Assembly (NCBI GenBank): GCA_963777775.1
Contig: CAVZRL010000010.1
Location: 1-64,000, forward strand
Direction: 5' to 3'
DNA length: 64,000 nt
Origin: WHSW01 sp963777775
Lineage (GTDB): Bacteria; Actinomycetota; Thermoleophilia; Solirubrobacterales; 70-9
Part shown: positions 51,723-59,528 of the stretch, in pieces
Layout of the letters: every line of letters starts with the position of its first letter
How positions within the stretch are numbered: the first letter of the stretch is position 1
Program-made: the position numbers and the translations under genes
Notes under the pieces: model-generated
Told to the model about the DNA's origin: nothing
Databases searched by the model: none
Seen by the model: only the letters and a program-made list of their open reading frames with translations

Positions 51723-51742
51723 TTTGGCCCACTACTGGCCCA
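51723..51742. repeat. 11-bp-period repeat next to the truncated integrase
   Basis: ttggcccactactggccca holds two copies of ggcccac with an 11-bp period, just beyond the integrase stop. Closely related repeats lie at the other end of the island (54386-54431). Probable integrase arm sites. Confidence 0.5.
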
Positions 51743-51753
51743 CGGATCGACTC

Positions 51754-52090
51754 TCATCGCGCCTCCCGCGCAGCGTCGAGCGCGTCGAGCCGACCGGCAA
51801 TCTCGGCGCCGGAGCCGTCGAGCAGGGCGCCGTAGTGGCGCTCGATCATCCGGACGGACGTGCCCATGATCCGCGCGAGCTGGAATACCGGCACGCCCTC
51901 CAGCGCTTCCGACGCGAACGTCGAGCGCAGGTCGTAGATGCGGGCCGGGGTGCGGACGCCGGATGCCTCGATCGCCGGGCTCCACTCGCGGCGGCGGAAG
52001 TTGTCGAGGTTGAGCAGCCCGCCGTTCGGAGCCGGGAACCGCTCGGGGCCGGGCGGCGCGTGATCTCTCCGAGAAAGGCGGACAATCAGG
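51754..52090 (-). pseudogene. truncated tyrosine recombinase of the tRNA-Gly island
   Basis: The minus strand reads NLDNFRRREWSPAIEASGVR, then ARIYDLRSTFASEALEGVPV, then QLARIMGTSVRMIERHYGAL and a stop at 51754. This is the C-terminal third of a phage integrase, with the second catalytic Arg (DLRSTFAS) and the nucleophile Tyr (RHYG). The first catalytic Arg and the whole N-terminal arm- and core-binding region are missing; the frame is open only from a TAA near 52096. It therefore cannot mobilise the island alone. Confidence 0.8.
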
Positions 52091-52122
52091 CGTTACCCAG
52101 TACCAACAGGAGGGAGCGCGAC

Positions 52123-52602
52123 ATGAACGACGAACGGCCGAGCTCGGACGCCGAGGGCTTTCCGGCACCCGACGAAGGGATCCTGGTGACCCACTTCCTG
52201 ATCGTGCAAAACGTCGCCCGGTCGAGGGCGTTCTACTCCGACGTATTGGGAGGTGAGGTCGTCCTGGAGGACAACCCCTGCACCGTCAAGCTCGCCAACA
52301 GCTGGATCATCATGAACCCCGGCGGAGGGCCGACGCCCGATAAGCCGGACATCTCGGTCGTTCCCTACGAGCCCTCGAACGAGGTCTCGAGCTTCCTCAA
52401 CCTCAGGGTCGCCGACATCGAGGCCTGCTACCGCGACTGGAAGGCCAAGGGAGCGGAGTTCGTCACCGAGCCGATCGACCGCGTCTCCGAGGTGCGCTGT
52501 TACATGCGCGACCCCGACGGCTATCTGATCGAGGTCGGTCAGGCAACCGGAATCCTCGAGGGAAAGTTCGCGAAGAAGCGGCCCGAGGACCTGCCCGGCT
52601 AG
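52123..52602 (+). CDS. VOC-family (glyoxalase-fold) protein inside the island
   Basis: A 159-residue protein starting at 52123 with ribosome site caggaggg. Single VOC domain: VTHFLIVQNVARSRAFYSDV, GGEVVLEDNPCTVKLAN, MNPGGGPTPDKPDI, then DPDGYLIEVGQATG near the end. This fold binds small molecules or metals; members act as dioxygenases, isomerases or resistance proteins. It is the only island gene with a recognised domain on the plus strand, so it may be the accessory cargo. Confidence 0.85.
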   Translation: MNDERPSSDAEGFPAPDEGILVTHFLIVQNVARSRAFYSDVLGGEVVLEDNPCTVKLANSWIIMNPGGGPTPDKPDISVVPYEPSNEVSSFLNLRVADIEACYRDWKAKGAEFVTEPIDRVSEVRCYMRDPDGYLIEVGQATGILEGKFAKKRPEDLPG

Positions 52603-52630
52603 GGGCTCCGCCACATCACGCGACGAACTT

Positions 52631-52723
52631 CTACTCCGCCAGCGGGTCGGGCAGGAGCAGCACGAGTACGACGACCTCGCGGCAGCGGAGGTCGAGGCGA
52701 CGTTTGCAGTCGGTCGAACCCAT
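52631..52723 (-). CDS. 30-residue hydrophobic small protein
   Basis: MGSTDCKRRLDLRCREVVVL, then a short VLLLPDPLAE end. The ATG is preceded by a strong site (gaggaggagcg). It has two Cys and a short hydrophobic stretch, perhaps membrane-associated. Real only if the ribosome site is used. The remainder of 52603-52913 shows nothing else. Confidence 0.4.
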   Translation of the reverse strand: MGSTDCKRRLDLRCREVVVLVLLLPDPLAE

Positions 52724-52913
52724 CGCTCCTCCTCGGGGGTAGTCCGGGCTCCGGTGCTCCTCGGGTGCTGCTCCCTCGACTGTGCGAGGAGGCGATGGGA
52801 TGGCGGCAGCCTACGCTCGCGCCGGGCCGGGTGCAAGGCGGCATCCCCGCACTTTGCGCCGTCAGGCCGGTCGCGCGCGCCGGTCGCTGGCGCTGTGACC
52901 GGTTCGGGCGGTC

Positions 52914-53189
52914 CTAAGAATCCGGCCCGGCCTGGCCGAGCCACTCCGCCCGCCGCCGCTCGGCTTCCTCGCGGATCGCGCGGATGTCCTCGACCGTGTA
53001 GCTGCGGCGCTGGCGCAGCTCGTCGAGCTGGACGATCTCCCAACCGTCCGGCGTCTCCTCAAGCTCGGCCTTCGCGCGAACAAGCTCGTCCTGGGCGGCG
53101 ACGAAGTCGCCGCGCTCGATCAGGTGCTCGACGAACGCGAGCCGATTGTCAACGGCGACCTCAAGGGAGGAGAAGCGATGGACGAGCAC
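52914..53189 (-). CDS. small helical island protein
   Basis: About 91 residues if the GTG at 53189 is used (start uncertain; another GTG is at 53201). Charged and helical: NRLAFVEHLIERGDFVAAQD, then ELVRAKAELEETPDGWEIVQ, ending WLGQAGPDS. It looks like a genuine soluble protein but matches no family I know. It is the last of a chain of small minus-strand genes running from 54357. Confidence 0.6.
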   Translation of the reverse strand: MLVHRFSSLEVAVDNRLAFVEHLIERGDFVAAQDELVRAKAELEETPDGWEIVQLDELRQRRSYTVEDIRAIREEAERRRAEWLGQAGPDS

Positions 53190-53202
53190 GACACGCTGCA
53201 CC

Positions 53203-53493
53203 CTAGTTGTTGGGGGTCTGCTCGGCCGCCGCCTCCGCGAGCGGATCATCCGCCAGCCCGATCAGGTTGTAGCGGTTGTCCGGGTCGATCCGCCAGACGC
53301 CGACCTTCGACGTGTTCGGGATCGGTGCGGTCAGGTCCACGTCGCCGCCGTCGATGCCGGTGAAGGTCGCGTGGTGCTCGATGCAGACCACCGGCTCGCC
53401 CTCCTCGGTCTCGGCCCAGCTCCACGGCTCGGCGTCGGCAAGCAGCGGGAATAGCTCGACCACGCGGTCTGTCAGTTCGGCTCGGGTCATCAT
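53203..53493 (-). CDS. small island protein
   Basis: 96 residues from the first of two adjacent ATGs (53493), ribosome site aggaggagcg. MMTRAELTDRVVELFPLLAD, then WAETEEGEPVVCIEHHATFT, then WRIDPDNRYNLIGLADDPLA. Acidic and soluble, no named domain. Its start overlaps the previous gene stop, so it belongs to the same operon of short genes. Confidence 0.65.
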   Translation of the reverse strand: MMTRAELTDRVVELFPLLADAEPWSWAETEEGEPVVCIEHHATFTGIDGGDVDLTAPIPNTSKVGVWRIDPDNRYNLIGLADDPLAEAAAEQTPNN

Positions 53494-53660
53494 CGCTCCT
53501 CCTGGAGTCGGATCAGGTCGGCGTGCAGGTCGTCGATCAGGGCGCCCAGGTCGAGGTCGGCGCGGCGGTCGGCGAGGTCGAGCGTGTCGCTGGCGAACCT
53601 CGTCAGCCGCGCGATCCTCGCGGCGTCCGCGGCGTCGGTGGTCGGCGTCGCCGTCGTCAT
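53490..53660 (-). CDS. small helical island protein
   Basis: 56 residues: MTTATPTTDAADAARIARLT, then FASDTLDLADRRADLDLG, then DDLHADLIRLQEER. Its stop overlaps the next start and its own start overlaps the zinc-ribbon gene stop (both ATGA-type), so the operon is tightly packed in phage style. Function unknown. Confidence 0.55.
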   Translation of the reverse strand: MTTATPTTDAADAARIARLTRFASDTLDLADRRADLDLGALIDDLHADLIRLQEER

Positions 53661-53869
53661 GACCGCGTCGCGGCTCCGGCGCCGCACTTCCAGCACCTGA
53701 CCCCGCCGTCCTCGCGGTCGAGGTAGAGGCCGGGCCGATCGCAGCGGCAGGTCGCGGCATCGCGCGGCTCGGTCGCGCCGTAGCCGGGATCGCCCCGTTG
53801 GATGTTGTACTCCTTGCGGGCGCGAATCGCGGATAGGTGGCTCCAGCCGTCGCTGCTCGTGAGTCCCAT
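53657..53869 (-). CDS. small zinc-ribbon protein of the island
   Basis: 70 residues with CRCDRPGLYLDREDGGVRCW then KCGAG: two Cys pairs (CxC and CxxC) 16 residues apart make a likely zinc ribbon. Such small ribbons are common in phage and plasmid operons, with unproven roles in DNA or protein binding. ATGA overlap with the next gene. Confidence 0.6.
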   Translation of the reverse strand: MGLTSSDGWSHLSAIRARKEYNIQRGDPGYGATEPRDAATCRCDRPGLYLDREDGGVRCWKCGAGAATRS

Positions 53870-53907
53870 CGCTGACGAGTCTGCGGCCCGGTTCCGTCGG
53901 ACCTAGT

Positions 53908-54357
53908 TCAGGTCGGGCCGGTAGACCGTGCGCCACTCGATGCCAAGCCGTGCTCGTTGAGCACCGCGTGCTCGAAGCGGCCGTCGTCCCGCAGGCGGGA
54001 CGCGACGATCGTGTCCACGCCGTCGAGGGTGTAGAGGCGCCGACCGTCCCGGTGGTCGGCCTCGATGCCATCGACCATCTCGCCGGTCCCGAGGTCGGCC
54101 CGCCAGCGGGGCATGCCGGGACTCTCCTCGCTGATCAGGTCCAGCTCCGCCAGCATCTCGGCCAGCCGAATGATCGCGCTCGCGATCGCCTCGGCTGCCG
54201 GATCGAGGTACTGGTCCAGCGCCAGCGCCTCGATCCCGAGCCTCACGCGGGGATCGTCCAGCTCGTCGCGCAGCTCGCGCATCTTCGCCTCGTGCGCCTC
54301 GTCCTGCTCACGGATCGTCTCCTCCAGCTCGGCGAGCTTGCGGTTCGGGTCAGTCAT
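53908..54357 (-). CDS. island protein with N-terminal coiled coil, end possibly frameshifted
   Basis: 149 residues: MTDPNRKLAELEETIREQDE and EAKMRELRDELDDPRVRLG form a coiled coil, then a helical part (AEAIASAIIRLAEMLAELDL) and a beta part (RWRADLGTGEMVDGIEADHR). The last 15 residues (ASSGARSTGPT) look wrong; one base out, the DNA reads GIEWRTVYRPDLN and a stop, which fits better. It is the first gene of the small-protein operon, next to the tRNA. No known family. Confidence 0.6.
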   Translation of the reverse strand: MTDPNRKLAELEETIREQDEAHEAKMRELRDELDDPRVRLGIEALALDQYLDPAAEAIASAIIRLAEMLAELDLISEESPGMPRWRADLGTGEMVDGIEADHRDGRRLYTLDGVDTIVASRLRDDGRFEHAVLNEHGLASSGARSTGPT

Positions 54358-54385
54358 CGGGGTCCTCCTCGGGTCGGTTTGGTCC

Positions 54386-54431
54386 GTGGCCCACTAGTGG
54401 CCCGGCGATCGTTTGGCCCACTTGTGGCCCG
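54386..54431. repeat. 11-bp-period repeats beside tRNA-Gly
   Basis: gtggcccactagtggccc and tttggcccacttgtggccc each contain two ggccc units 11 bp apart. They match the repeat at 51723-51742 at the other island end. Probable integrase arm-binding sites. Confidence 0.5.
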
Positions 54432-54474
54432 CGGCGATCCGAGGCGAGGAGCCAGATTCGGCTCTGCAATGGGA

Positions 54475-54548
54475 AGCGGCTGATGGGATTCGAACCCACG
54501 ACCTTCTGCATGGCAAGCAGACGCTCTAGCCAACTGAGCTACAGCCGC
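54475..54548 (-). tRNA. tRNA-Gly (anticodon GCC), island attachment gene
   Basis: Acceptor gcggctg/cagccgc with discriminator T, D-arm with agctcagttggctagagc, anticodon stem tctgc/gcaga with loop ttGCCat, T-arm gtgggttcgaatcccat. 74 nt, no encoded CCA. Its 3' half is repeated at 51562-51607, so the island restored the gene on insertion. Confidence 0.94.
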
Positions 54549-54698
54549 GCGAGCGCCCGAGTATAGGGCTCGGTTCCGACCCGGATCCGTGGCGAGCGGG
54601 GGATCCTGCGCCGTATTCGAGCACTATCCCCCTCCGCTGCCGTGGTGCCGTGCGGTCCGTGAACGCGAGCGTCGCGAAGCCCTGGAACCGTGGCGCGG

Positions 54699-55208
54699 TC
54701 AGGCCTCGAGCTCGGAGAGCAGATCGGCGAGGTCGAGCGGGGCGGTGAACATCGCGACCCCGGGCGAGCCGTCGGCGGGCCGCGGCCACTGCTCACGGGG
54801 GCGGTCCCAGTAGAGCTCGACCCCGTTCTGGTCGGGGTCGCGCAGGTAGATCGCCTCGCTTACCCCGTGATCGGAGGCGCCGTCGAGGCCGATCCCGGCG
54901 TCCAGCACCCGCTTGACGGCGTCCGCGAGCGCCCGCCGGCTCGGGTAGCGGACCGCGGTGTGAAAGAGCCCGGTCGTGCCGGGCGGGGGCGGCGAGCCAC
55001 CTTTCGACTGCCAGGTGTTGAGCCCGATGTGGTGGTGGTAATCACCCGCGGAGACGAAGGCCGCGTCGGTCCCGAAGCGGTCCTGAAGCTCGAACCCGAG
55101 CACGCCGGAGTAGAAGTCGAGCGCCCGGTCGAGGTCGGCGACCTTGAGATGGACGTGGCCGATGTCGACCCCGGGATCGATCGGTTCGCTCGGTCGCTCG
55201 TCGCTCAC
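54699..55208 (-). CDS. VOC-family ring-cleaving-dioxygenase-like protein
   Basis: A 169-residue single VOC domain: IGHVHLKVADLDRALDFYSG (first metal His), GDYHHHIGLNTWQ (His-rich strand) and IYLRDPDQNGVELYWDRP (Glu ligand). The ligand set H...H...E fits a metal-dependent catechol-2,3-dioxygenase-like enzyme. Substrate unknown. Directly upstream of the RNase HI gene on the same strand, eight bases apart. Confidence 0.87.
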   Translation of the reverse strand: MSDERPSEPIDPGVDIGHVHLKVADLDRALDFYSGVLGFELQDRFGTDAAFVSAGDYHHHIGLNTWQSKGGSPPPPGTTGLFHTAVRYPSRRALADAVKRVLDAGIGLDGASDHGVSEAIYLRDPDQNGVELYWDRPREQWPRPADGSPGVAMFTAPLDLADLLSELEA

Positions 55209-55215
55209 CGCTCGA

Positions 55216-55620
55216 TCATCCCGCGTCGAGCGTCTCGTTGACGATTCGGTCGGCCTCGGCGTTGTGCTCGCGACGGACGTTTCGCACCGACCAGCGCTCG
55301 AGCTCGGCCAGGGCCGCGCGGGCGCGTCGATGCAGCTCGGCGAGGTTTCGGTCCTTGACCTTGTACTCGCCGCGCAGCTGGCGCACGATCAGCTCCGAGT
55401 CGCCGATCAACTCGACCTCGCGCGCGCCCAGGGCCCGGGCCCGCTCGATCCCGAGCAGCATCGCCCTGTACTCGGCGACGTTGTTGGTCGCCTCGCCGAT
55501 CAACTCGCCCGTGCGCTCGATCACCTCGCCGTCGGGCGTCGCCACTACCGCAGCGACCGCCGCCGGGCCGGGGTTGCCCCGCGCCCCCCCGTCGACGTTG
55601 ACGACCAGCCGCTCGGGCAA
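55216..55620 (-). CDS. ribonuclease HI
   Basis: 134 residues with the four catalytic acids: VNVDGGARGNPGPAA (Asp), NNVAEYRAMLLGIE (Glu), LIGDSELIVRQL (Asp) and HNAEADRIVNE (Asp). It cleaves the RNA strand of RNA-DNA hybrids. The protein is short, without the extra basic handle of the E. coli enzyme, like many actinobacterial RNase HI domains. It follows the EF-G-like gene four bases after its stop. Confidence 0.88.
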   Translation of the reverse strand: MPERLVVNVDGGARGNPGPAAVAAVVATPDGEVIERTGELIGEATNNVAEYRAMLLGIERARALGAREVELIGDSELIVRQLRGEYKVKDRNLAELHRRARAALAELERWSVRNVRREHNAEADRIVNETLDAG

Positions 55621-55624
55621 CCGG

Positions 55625-57718
55625 CTATGCCTTGACGCCCTGCTCGTCGCCGGCCTTGGCCTCGGCGATCACCTTCTGGGCGATGTGGCCCGGAACCTCC
55701 TCGTAGCGCAGGAAGTCCATCGTGTAGTCACCGCGCCCGCCCGTGATCGCGCGCAGGTCGGGCGCGTAGTCGAGTACCTCGGCCATCGGCACCTCGGCCT
55801 TGATCTCGGTCGCCGAGCCCTTCGGCTCCATCCCCAGCGGATGCCCGCGGCGCGAGTTGAGGTCGCCGATCACGTCCCCGACCGCGTCCTCGGGCACCGC
55901 GATCGTGAGCTGGACGATCGGCTCCAGCAAGTAGGGGTCCGCCTCGGCTGCCGCCTGCTTGAAGGCCATCGAGCCGGCGATCTTGAACGCCATCTCCGAC
56001 GAGTCGACGCTGTGGTGCTGGCCGTCGTATAGGCGCACCTTGACGTCCTTGAGCGGATACCCGGCCAGGACCCCGTTCGCCATCGCCTCGACGATCCCCT
56101 TTTCGACCGCGGGGATGAACCCACCCGGGATCACCCCGCCCTTGATCGCGTTCACGAACTCGAACCCCGCCCCCTGCTCGTTGGGCTCGAGCTCGATCTT
56201 GCAGTCGCCGAACTGGCCTCGCCCGCCGGTCTGCTTCTTGTACCGGCCGTGGGCCTTGGCCGGGCTGCGGATCGTCTCGATGTAGGGCACGCGCGGCGGG
56301 TGCAGCTCGATCTCGGCCCCGAAACGGCTCTTGATCCGCTCGACGATCACCTCGACGTGGATCTGGGTCAGTCCGGCGATGATCTGCTCGCCGGTCTCGG
56401 GGTCGCGGTGCACATCGAGGGTCGGGTCCTCCTCGGAGAGCCGGCGGATCGCGGTCGCCGCCTTCTCCTCGTCTCCCTTCGACTTCGCCTCGTAGGCGAA
56501 CGCCATCACCGGTGCCGGCAGGTCGAGCGGCCGGAACCGGATCGGGGTCTCCTTGGCGGCGAGCACGTCGCCGGCCCGGGTCTCGCGCAGCTTCGCGACC
56601 GCGCCGATGTCGCCCGGGCCGAGCTCGTCGATCGGCGCCAGCTCCTTGCCCTCGGGGGCGGAGAGTTGCCCGATCCGTTCCTTCGATCGCCGGACCGCGT
56701 TGTAGGCGTGGGAGTCGGAGCGCAGCAACCCCGAGTAGACGCGCAGGATGTTGACCCTGCCGGTGTACGGATCCGCGGTGGTCTTGAAGACGAAGGCGAG
56801 CAGCTCGTCCGACTCATCCGGCTCGATCTCGACCGGCTCACCGTCGGCGTCGAGCGCGGTCACCGCACCGCGCATCGCCGGCGACGGCAGGTCCTCGACG
56901 AGGGCTTCGAGCAGCCGGTTGGTGCCCAGGTTGCGGGTCGCCACGCCGCAGGTGACCGGGAACAGGTGGCCCTCGGTGACCCCCTTCTTGAGCGCCGCGA
57001 CGATCTCTTCGTGCGAGATCTCCTCTCCCTCGAGGTAACGCTCCATCAGCTCGTCGGAGTTCTCGGCGACCTCGTCCATGAGCTTCTCGCGGTATTCCTC
57101 GGCCTGAGCGCGAAGCTCGTCGGGGATCTCGATCTGCGTCGAGTTGCCCCGCCCCTCGCCCTCGTACTCGAACGCGGTCATGTCGATCAGGTCGATCACG
57201 CCGCGGACCTCGTGCTCGGAGCCGATCGGGATCTCGGTCGCGACAACGTGCTGGCCGAAGGCGGCCTTGAGCGAGTCGAGGGCGCGGAAGAAGTCGGCCC
57301 GCTCTCGGTCGAGCATGTTGACGAACACGAGCCGGGCCAGGCCCTCGTCGTCGGCGCGCTTCCAGAGCCGCTCGGTGTGGACCTCGACTCCCATCACCCC
57401 GTTGACGACGAAAACCGCCGCGTCGACCACCCGCAGGGCGCCCAGGGTGTCGGCGATGAAGCTCGGCTCGCCGGGGGTGTCGATCATGTTGACCTTGCGG
57501 CCGTCGTGCTCAAACGAGGTCACCGCGGCGCCGATCGACATCCCACGCTCTTGCTCGTCGGCCTCGAAGTCGCAGACCGTGCTCCCGTCGTCTGCCTTGC
57601 CGAGCCGTTTGAGGACCCCCGACTCGAACAGGATCGCCTCGGCGAGGCTGGTCTTACCGCTGCCCCGGTGACCGACTAGCGCGACGTTGCGGATCCGGTC
57701 GGGAGCCTTGTGGGCCAT
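55625..57718 (-). CDS. elongation factor G-like GTPase (EF-G2 type)
   Basis: 697 residues from the ATG at 57718. GTPase motifs: P-loop GHRGSGKT, switch II DTPGEPSFIA where canonical EF-G has DTPGHVDF, and NMLD in place of NKxD. Domains II-V follow (GRVNILRVYSGLL; SEMAFKIAGSMAFKQAAAEA; DLNSRRGHPLGME). Loss of the catalytic switch-II His and the altered G4 motif mark the paralogous EF-G-like (EF-G2) group, whose function is debated. The main fusA is not in this window. Confidence 0.88.
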   Translation of the reverse strand: MAHKAPDRIRNVALVGHRGSGKTSLAEAILFESGVLKRLGKADDGSTVCDFEADEQERGMSIGAAVTSFEHDGRKVNMIDTPGEPSFIADTLGALRVVDAAVFVVNGVMGVEVHTERLWKRADDEGLARLVFVNMLDRERADFFRALDSLKAAFGQHVVATEIPIGSEHEVRGVIDLIDMTAFEYEGEGRGNSTQIEIPDELRAQAEEYREKLMDEVAENSDELMERYLEGEEISHEEIVAALKKGVTEGHLFPVTCGVATRNLGTNRLLEALVEDLPSPAMRGAVTALDADGEPVEIEPDESDELLAFVFKTTADPYTGRVNILRVYSGLLRSDSHAYNAVRRSKERIGQLSAPEGKELAPIDELGPGDIGAVAKLRETRAGDVLAAKETPIRFRPLDLPAPVMAFAYEAKSKGDEEKAATAIRRLSEEDPTLDVHRDPETGEQIIAGLTQIHVEVIVERIKSRFGAEIELHPPRVPYIETIRSPAKAHGRYKKQTGGRGQFGDCKIELEPNEQGAGFEFVNAIKGGVIPGGFIPAVEKGIVEAMANGVLAGYPLKDVKVRLYDGQHHSVDSSEMAFKIAGSMAFKQAAAEADPYLLEPIVQLTIAVPEDAVGDVIGDLNSRRGHPLGMEPKGSATEIKAEVPMAEVLDYAPDLRAITGGRGDYTMDFLRYEEVPGHIAQKVIAEAKAGDEQGVKA

Positions 57719-57728
57719 GGCCCGAAAG

Positions 57729-58502
57729 CTATAGGACAAAGCGCGAGCGCAGGCCGATCACGGCCTTGGTGTGGAGCTGCGAAACCCGCGACTCGGTCAC
57801 CCCGAGGACCTCGCCGATCTCGCGCAGGGTGAGGTTCTCGTAGTAGTAGAGCGCGATTACCAACCGCTCGCGCTCGGGCAGCGACTCGATCGCCTCGGCG
57901 AGCCGGTCCTTGACCTCGGACGTGTGCGCCTCGTCGTGGGGGTCGATCGCGTCCGGGTCCTGGATCGTGTCGAGGACCGAGATCTGGCTGCCGCCCTCGG
58001 GATCGGCGAACGTCCACAGGTCATCGAGGGCGAGCACCGAGGAGTTGGCGATCTGAAGCAGGGCGTCGCGGAACTCCTCGACCGTGACCCCGAGCTTCTC
58101 GGCCATCTCCTCGTCGGTCGGGGCTCGCTGCAGCTTCGCCTCGAGCTCCGCGTGCGCCTTCTCGATCTCGCGAGCGCGGGCGCGGACCGAGCGTGGCACC
58201 CAGTCGAGCGAGCGCAGCTCGTCGATGATCGCACCCTTGACCCGAGCGACGGCGAAGGTCTCGAACTTGATGTCGCGCTCGGGCTCGAAGCGCTCGATCG
58301 CGCCGATCAGGCCGAGCAGCCCGTAGGAGATCAGGTCGGACTCCTCGACGTGCGAGGGAAGCCCCGAGGCCATCCGCCCGGCGATGAACTTGACCAGCGG
58401 CGAGTAGGCGACCACGAGGCGCTCGCGGGCCTTCTCGTCGCCGTCCTCCTTGTAGCGACGCCAGAGATCGCGCAGCTCGACTGCCTTGACGTTCGTTTCC
58501 AT
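57729..58502 (-). CDS. whiG: RNA polymerase sigma factor, FliA/WhiG type
   Basis: 257 residues: region 2 with SPLVKFIAGRMASGLPSHVE, LISYGLLGLIGAIERFEPER and FETFAVARVKGAIIDELRSL (the -10 reading helix), region 3 helices, and region 4 with YYYENLTLREIGEVLGVTES and RVSQLHTKAVIGLRSR. The type controls motility in swimmers and spore or developmental genes in streptomycetes. It lies between xerC/D-like and EF-G-like genes. The symbol is by similarity of type. Confidence 0.85.
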   Translation of the reverse strand: METNVKAVELRDLWRRYKEDGDEKARERLVVAYSPLVKFIAGRMASGLPSHVEESDLISYGLLGLIGAIERFEPERDIKFETFAVARVKGAIIDELRSLDWVPRSVRARAREIEKAHAELEAKLQRAPTDEEMAEKLGVTVEEFRDALLQIANSSVLALDDLWTFADPEGGSQISVLDTIQDPDAIDPHDEAHTSEVKDRLAEAIESLPERERLVIALYYYENLTLREIGEVLGVTESRVSQLHTKAVIGLRSRFVL

Positions 58503-58546
58503 CCTCTTGGCCGTCGAAATCTAGCGTCGGTATTGGGTTTCGGGGC

Positions 58547-59476
58547 TCAGGCCCGTGGATGGGACTTCGCGTACTCGCTCGCCAGGCGCGAAGGCTCCAC
58601 CCTGGTGTAGATCTGGGTCGTGGACAAGCTCGAGTGGCCGAGCAGCTCCTGGATCGAGCGCAGGTCGGCGCCGCCCTCGAGCAGGTGGGTGGCAAAGGAG
58701 TGGCGGAGGGTGTGGGGGGAGACGCGGCCCGCGACCGCGGCCTCGCGAACCCACTTCTCCAGCCGCCGGCGCACGTCGGACGGTCCCAGCGGCCGACCGC
58801 GGCGCGAGACGAACAGCGCCGGCTCGTCGGCCGGCGGTCCGAGCGCGTGGCGGGCGCGGTCGAGGTAGGCGCGCACGGCCCGCTGGGCGGGCTCGCCGAT
58901 CGGCACCAGGCGGGTCTTGGCCCCCTTGCCGGTCACCCGCACGGTCTCGGACTCGAAGTCGATCGAGTCGAGGTCGAGGGAGACGATCTCGTCGGCGCGC
59001 AGCCCGCACGAGTAGGCGAGCTCGAACAGGGCCCGGTCGCGGACCTCGAGCGGCCCGGTGGCCGGGATCCGCTCGAGCAGCGAGGCGACCTCGTCGCGGC
59101 CGAGCACCCGCGGCAGGCGCGACTCGCGCTTCGGTGTCGGCAGCAGATCGGCGGGATTGCTGCTCGCCTCCCCGGTTGCGAACAGGTGGGCGTGCAGTCC
59201 GCGCGCCGCGGCGAGCTTTCGCCCGACGCTCGACCTCGCCAGGCGGCGCTCGGACAGCACCGCAGCGTAGGAGCGCAGATCGCGGTAGCCGAGCTCGCCC
59301 GGCTCGCGCCCGTGCGCCGTCGCCCACGCTCCGAGCTCGAGCAGGTCGCGACGGTAGGCGCGCAGGGTCGCCGCCGCCGCGCCACGCGTCCTCAGCTCGC
59401 GTTCATAGGACTCGAGCGCCGCCTGCCAGGCGGCGCTTGGCTCCAGCTCCTCGGCAGGCAGGGCGGGCACGGGCAC
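58547..59476 (-). CDS. XerC/XerD-type tyrosine recombinase
   Basis: 309 residues with a SAM-like N-terminal domain (AALESYERELRTRGAAAATL) and a full catalytic domain: GLRADEIVSLDLDSID (Arg I), KGAKTRLVPIG (Lys), SPHTLRHSFATHLLEGGADL (HxxR), QELLGHSSLSTTQIYTRV (GH and nucleophile Tyr). Length and motifs fit the chromosomal dimer-resolution enzymes, not phage integrases. The start choice is uncertain by a few codons. Confidence 0.88.
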   Translation of the reverse strand: MPVPALPAEELEPSAAWQAALESYERELRTRGAAAATLRAYRRDLLELGAWATAHGREPGELGYRDLRSYAAVLSERRLARSSVGRKLAAARGLHAHLFATGEASSNPADLLPTPKRESRLPRVLGRDEVASLLERIPATGPLEVRDRALFELAYSCGLRADEIVSLDLDSIDFESETVRVTGKGAKTRLVPIGEPAQRAVRAYLDRARHALGPPADEPALFVSRRGRPLGPSDVRRRLEKWVREAAVAGRVSPHTLRHSFATHLLEGGADLRSIQELLGHSSLSTTQIYTRVEPSRLASEYAKSHPRA

Positions 59477-59528
59477 GGAGTGAGATTCGCCGCCGCCCCG
59501 CCGACGCCTGCCGCTGCAACGGCATCGG

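Noticed and set aside
53490..54475. A toxin-antitoxin pair among the small island genes
   Set aside because: No known toxin or antitoxin motif is visible; small size and overlap alone are not enough.
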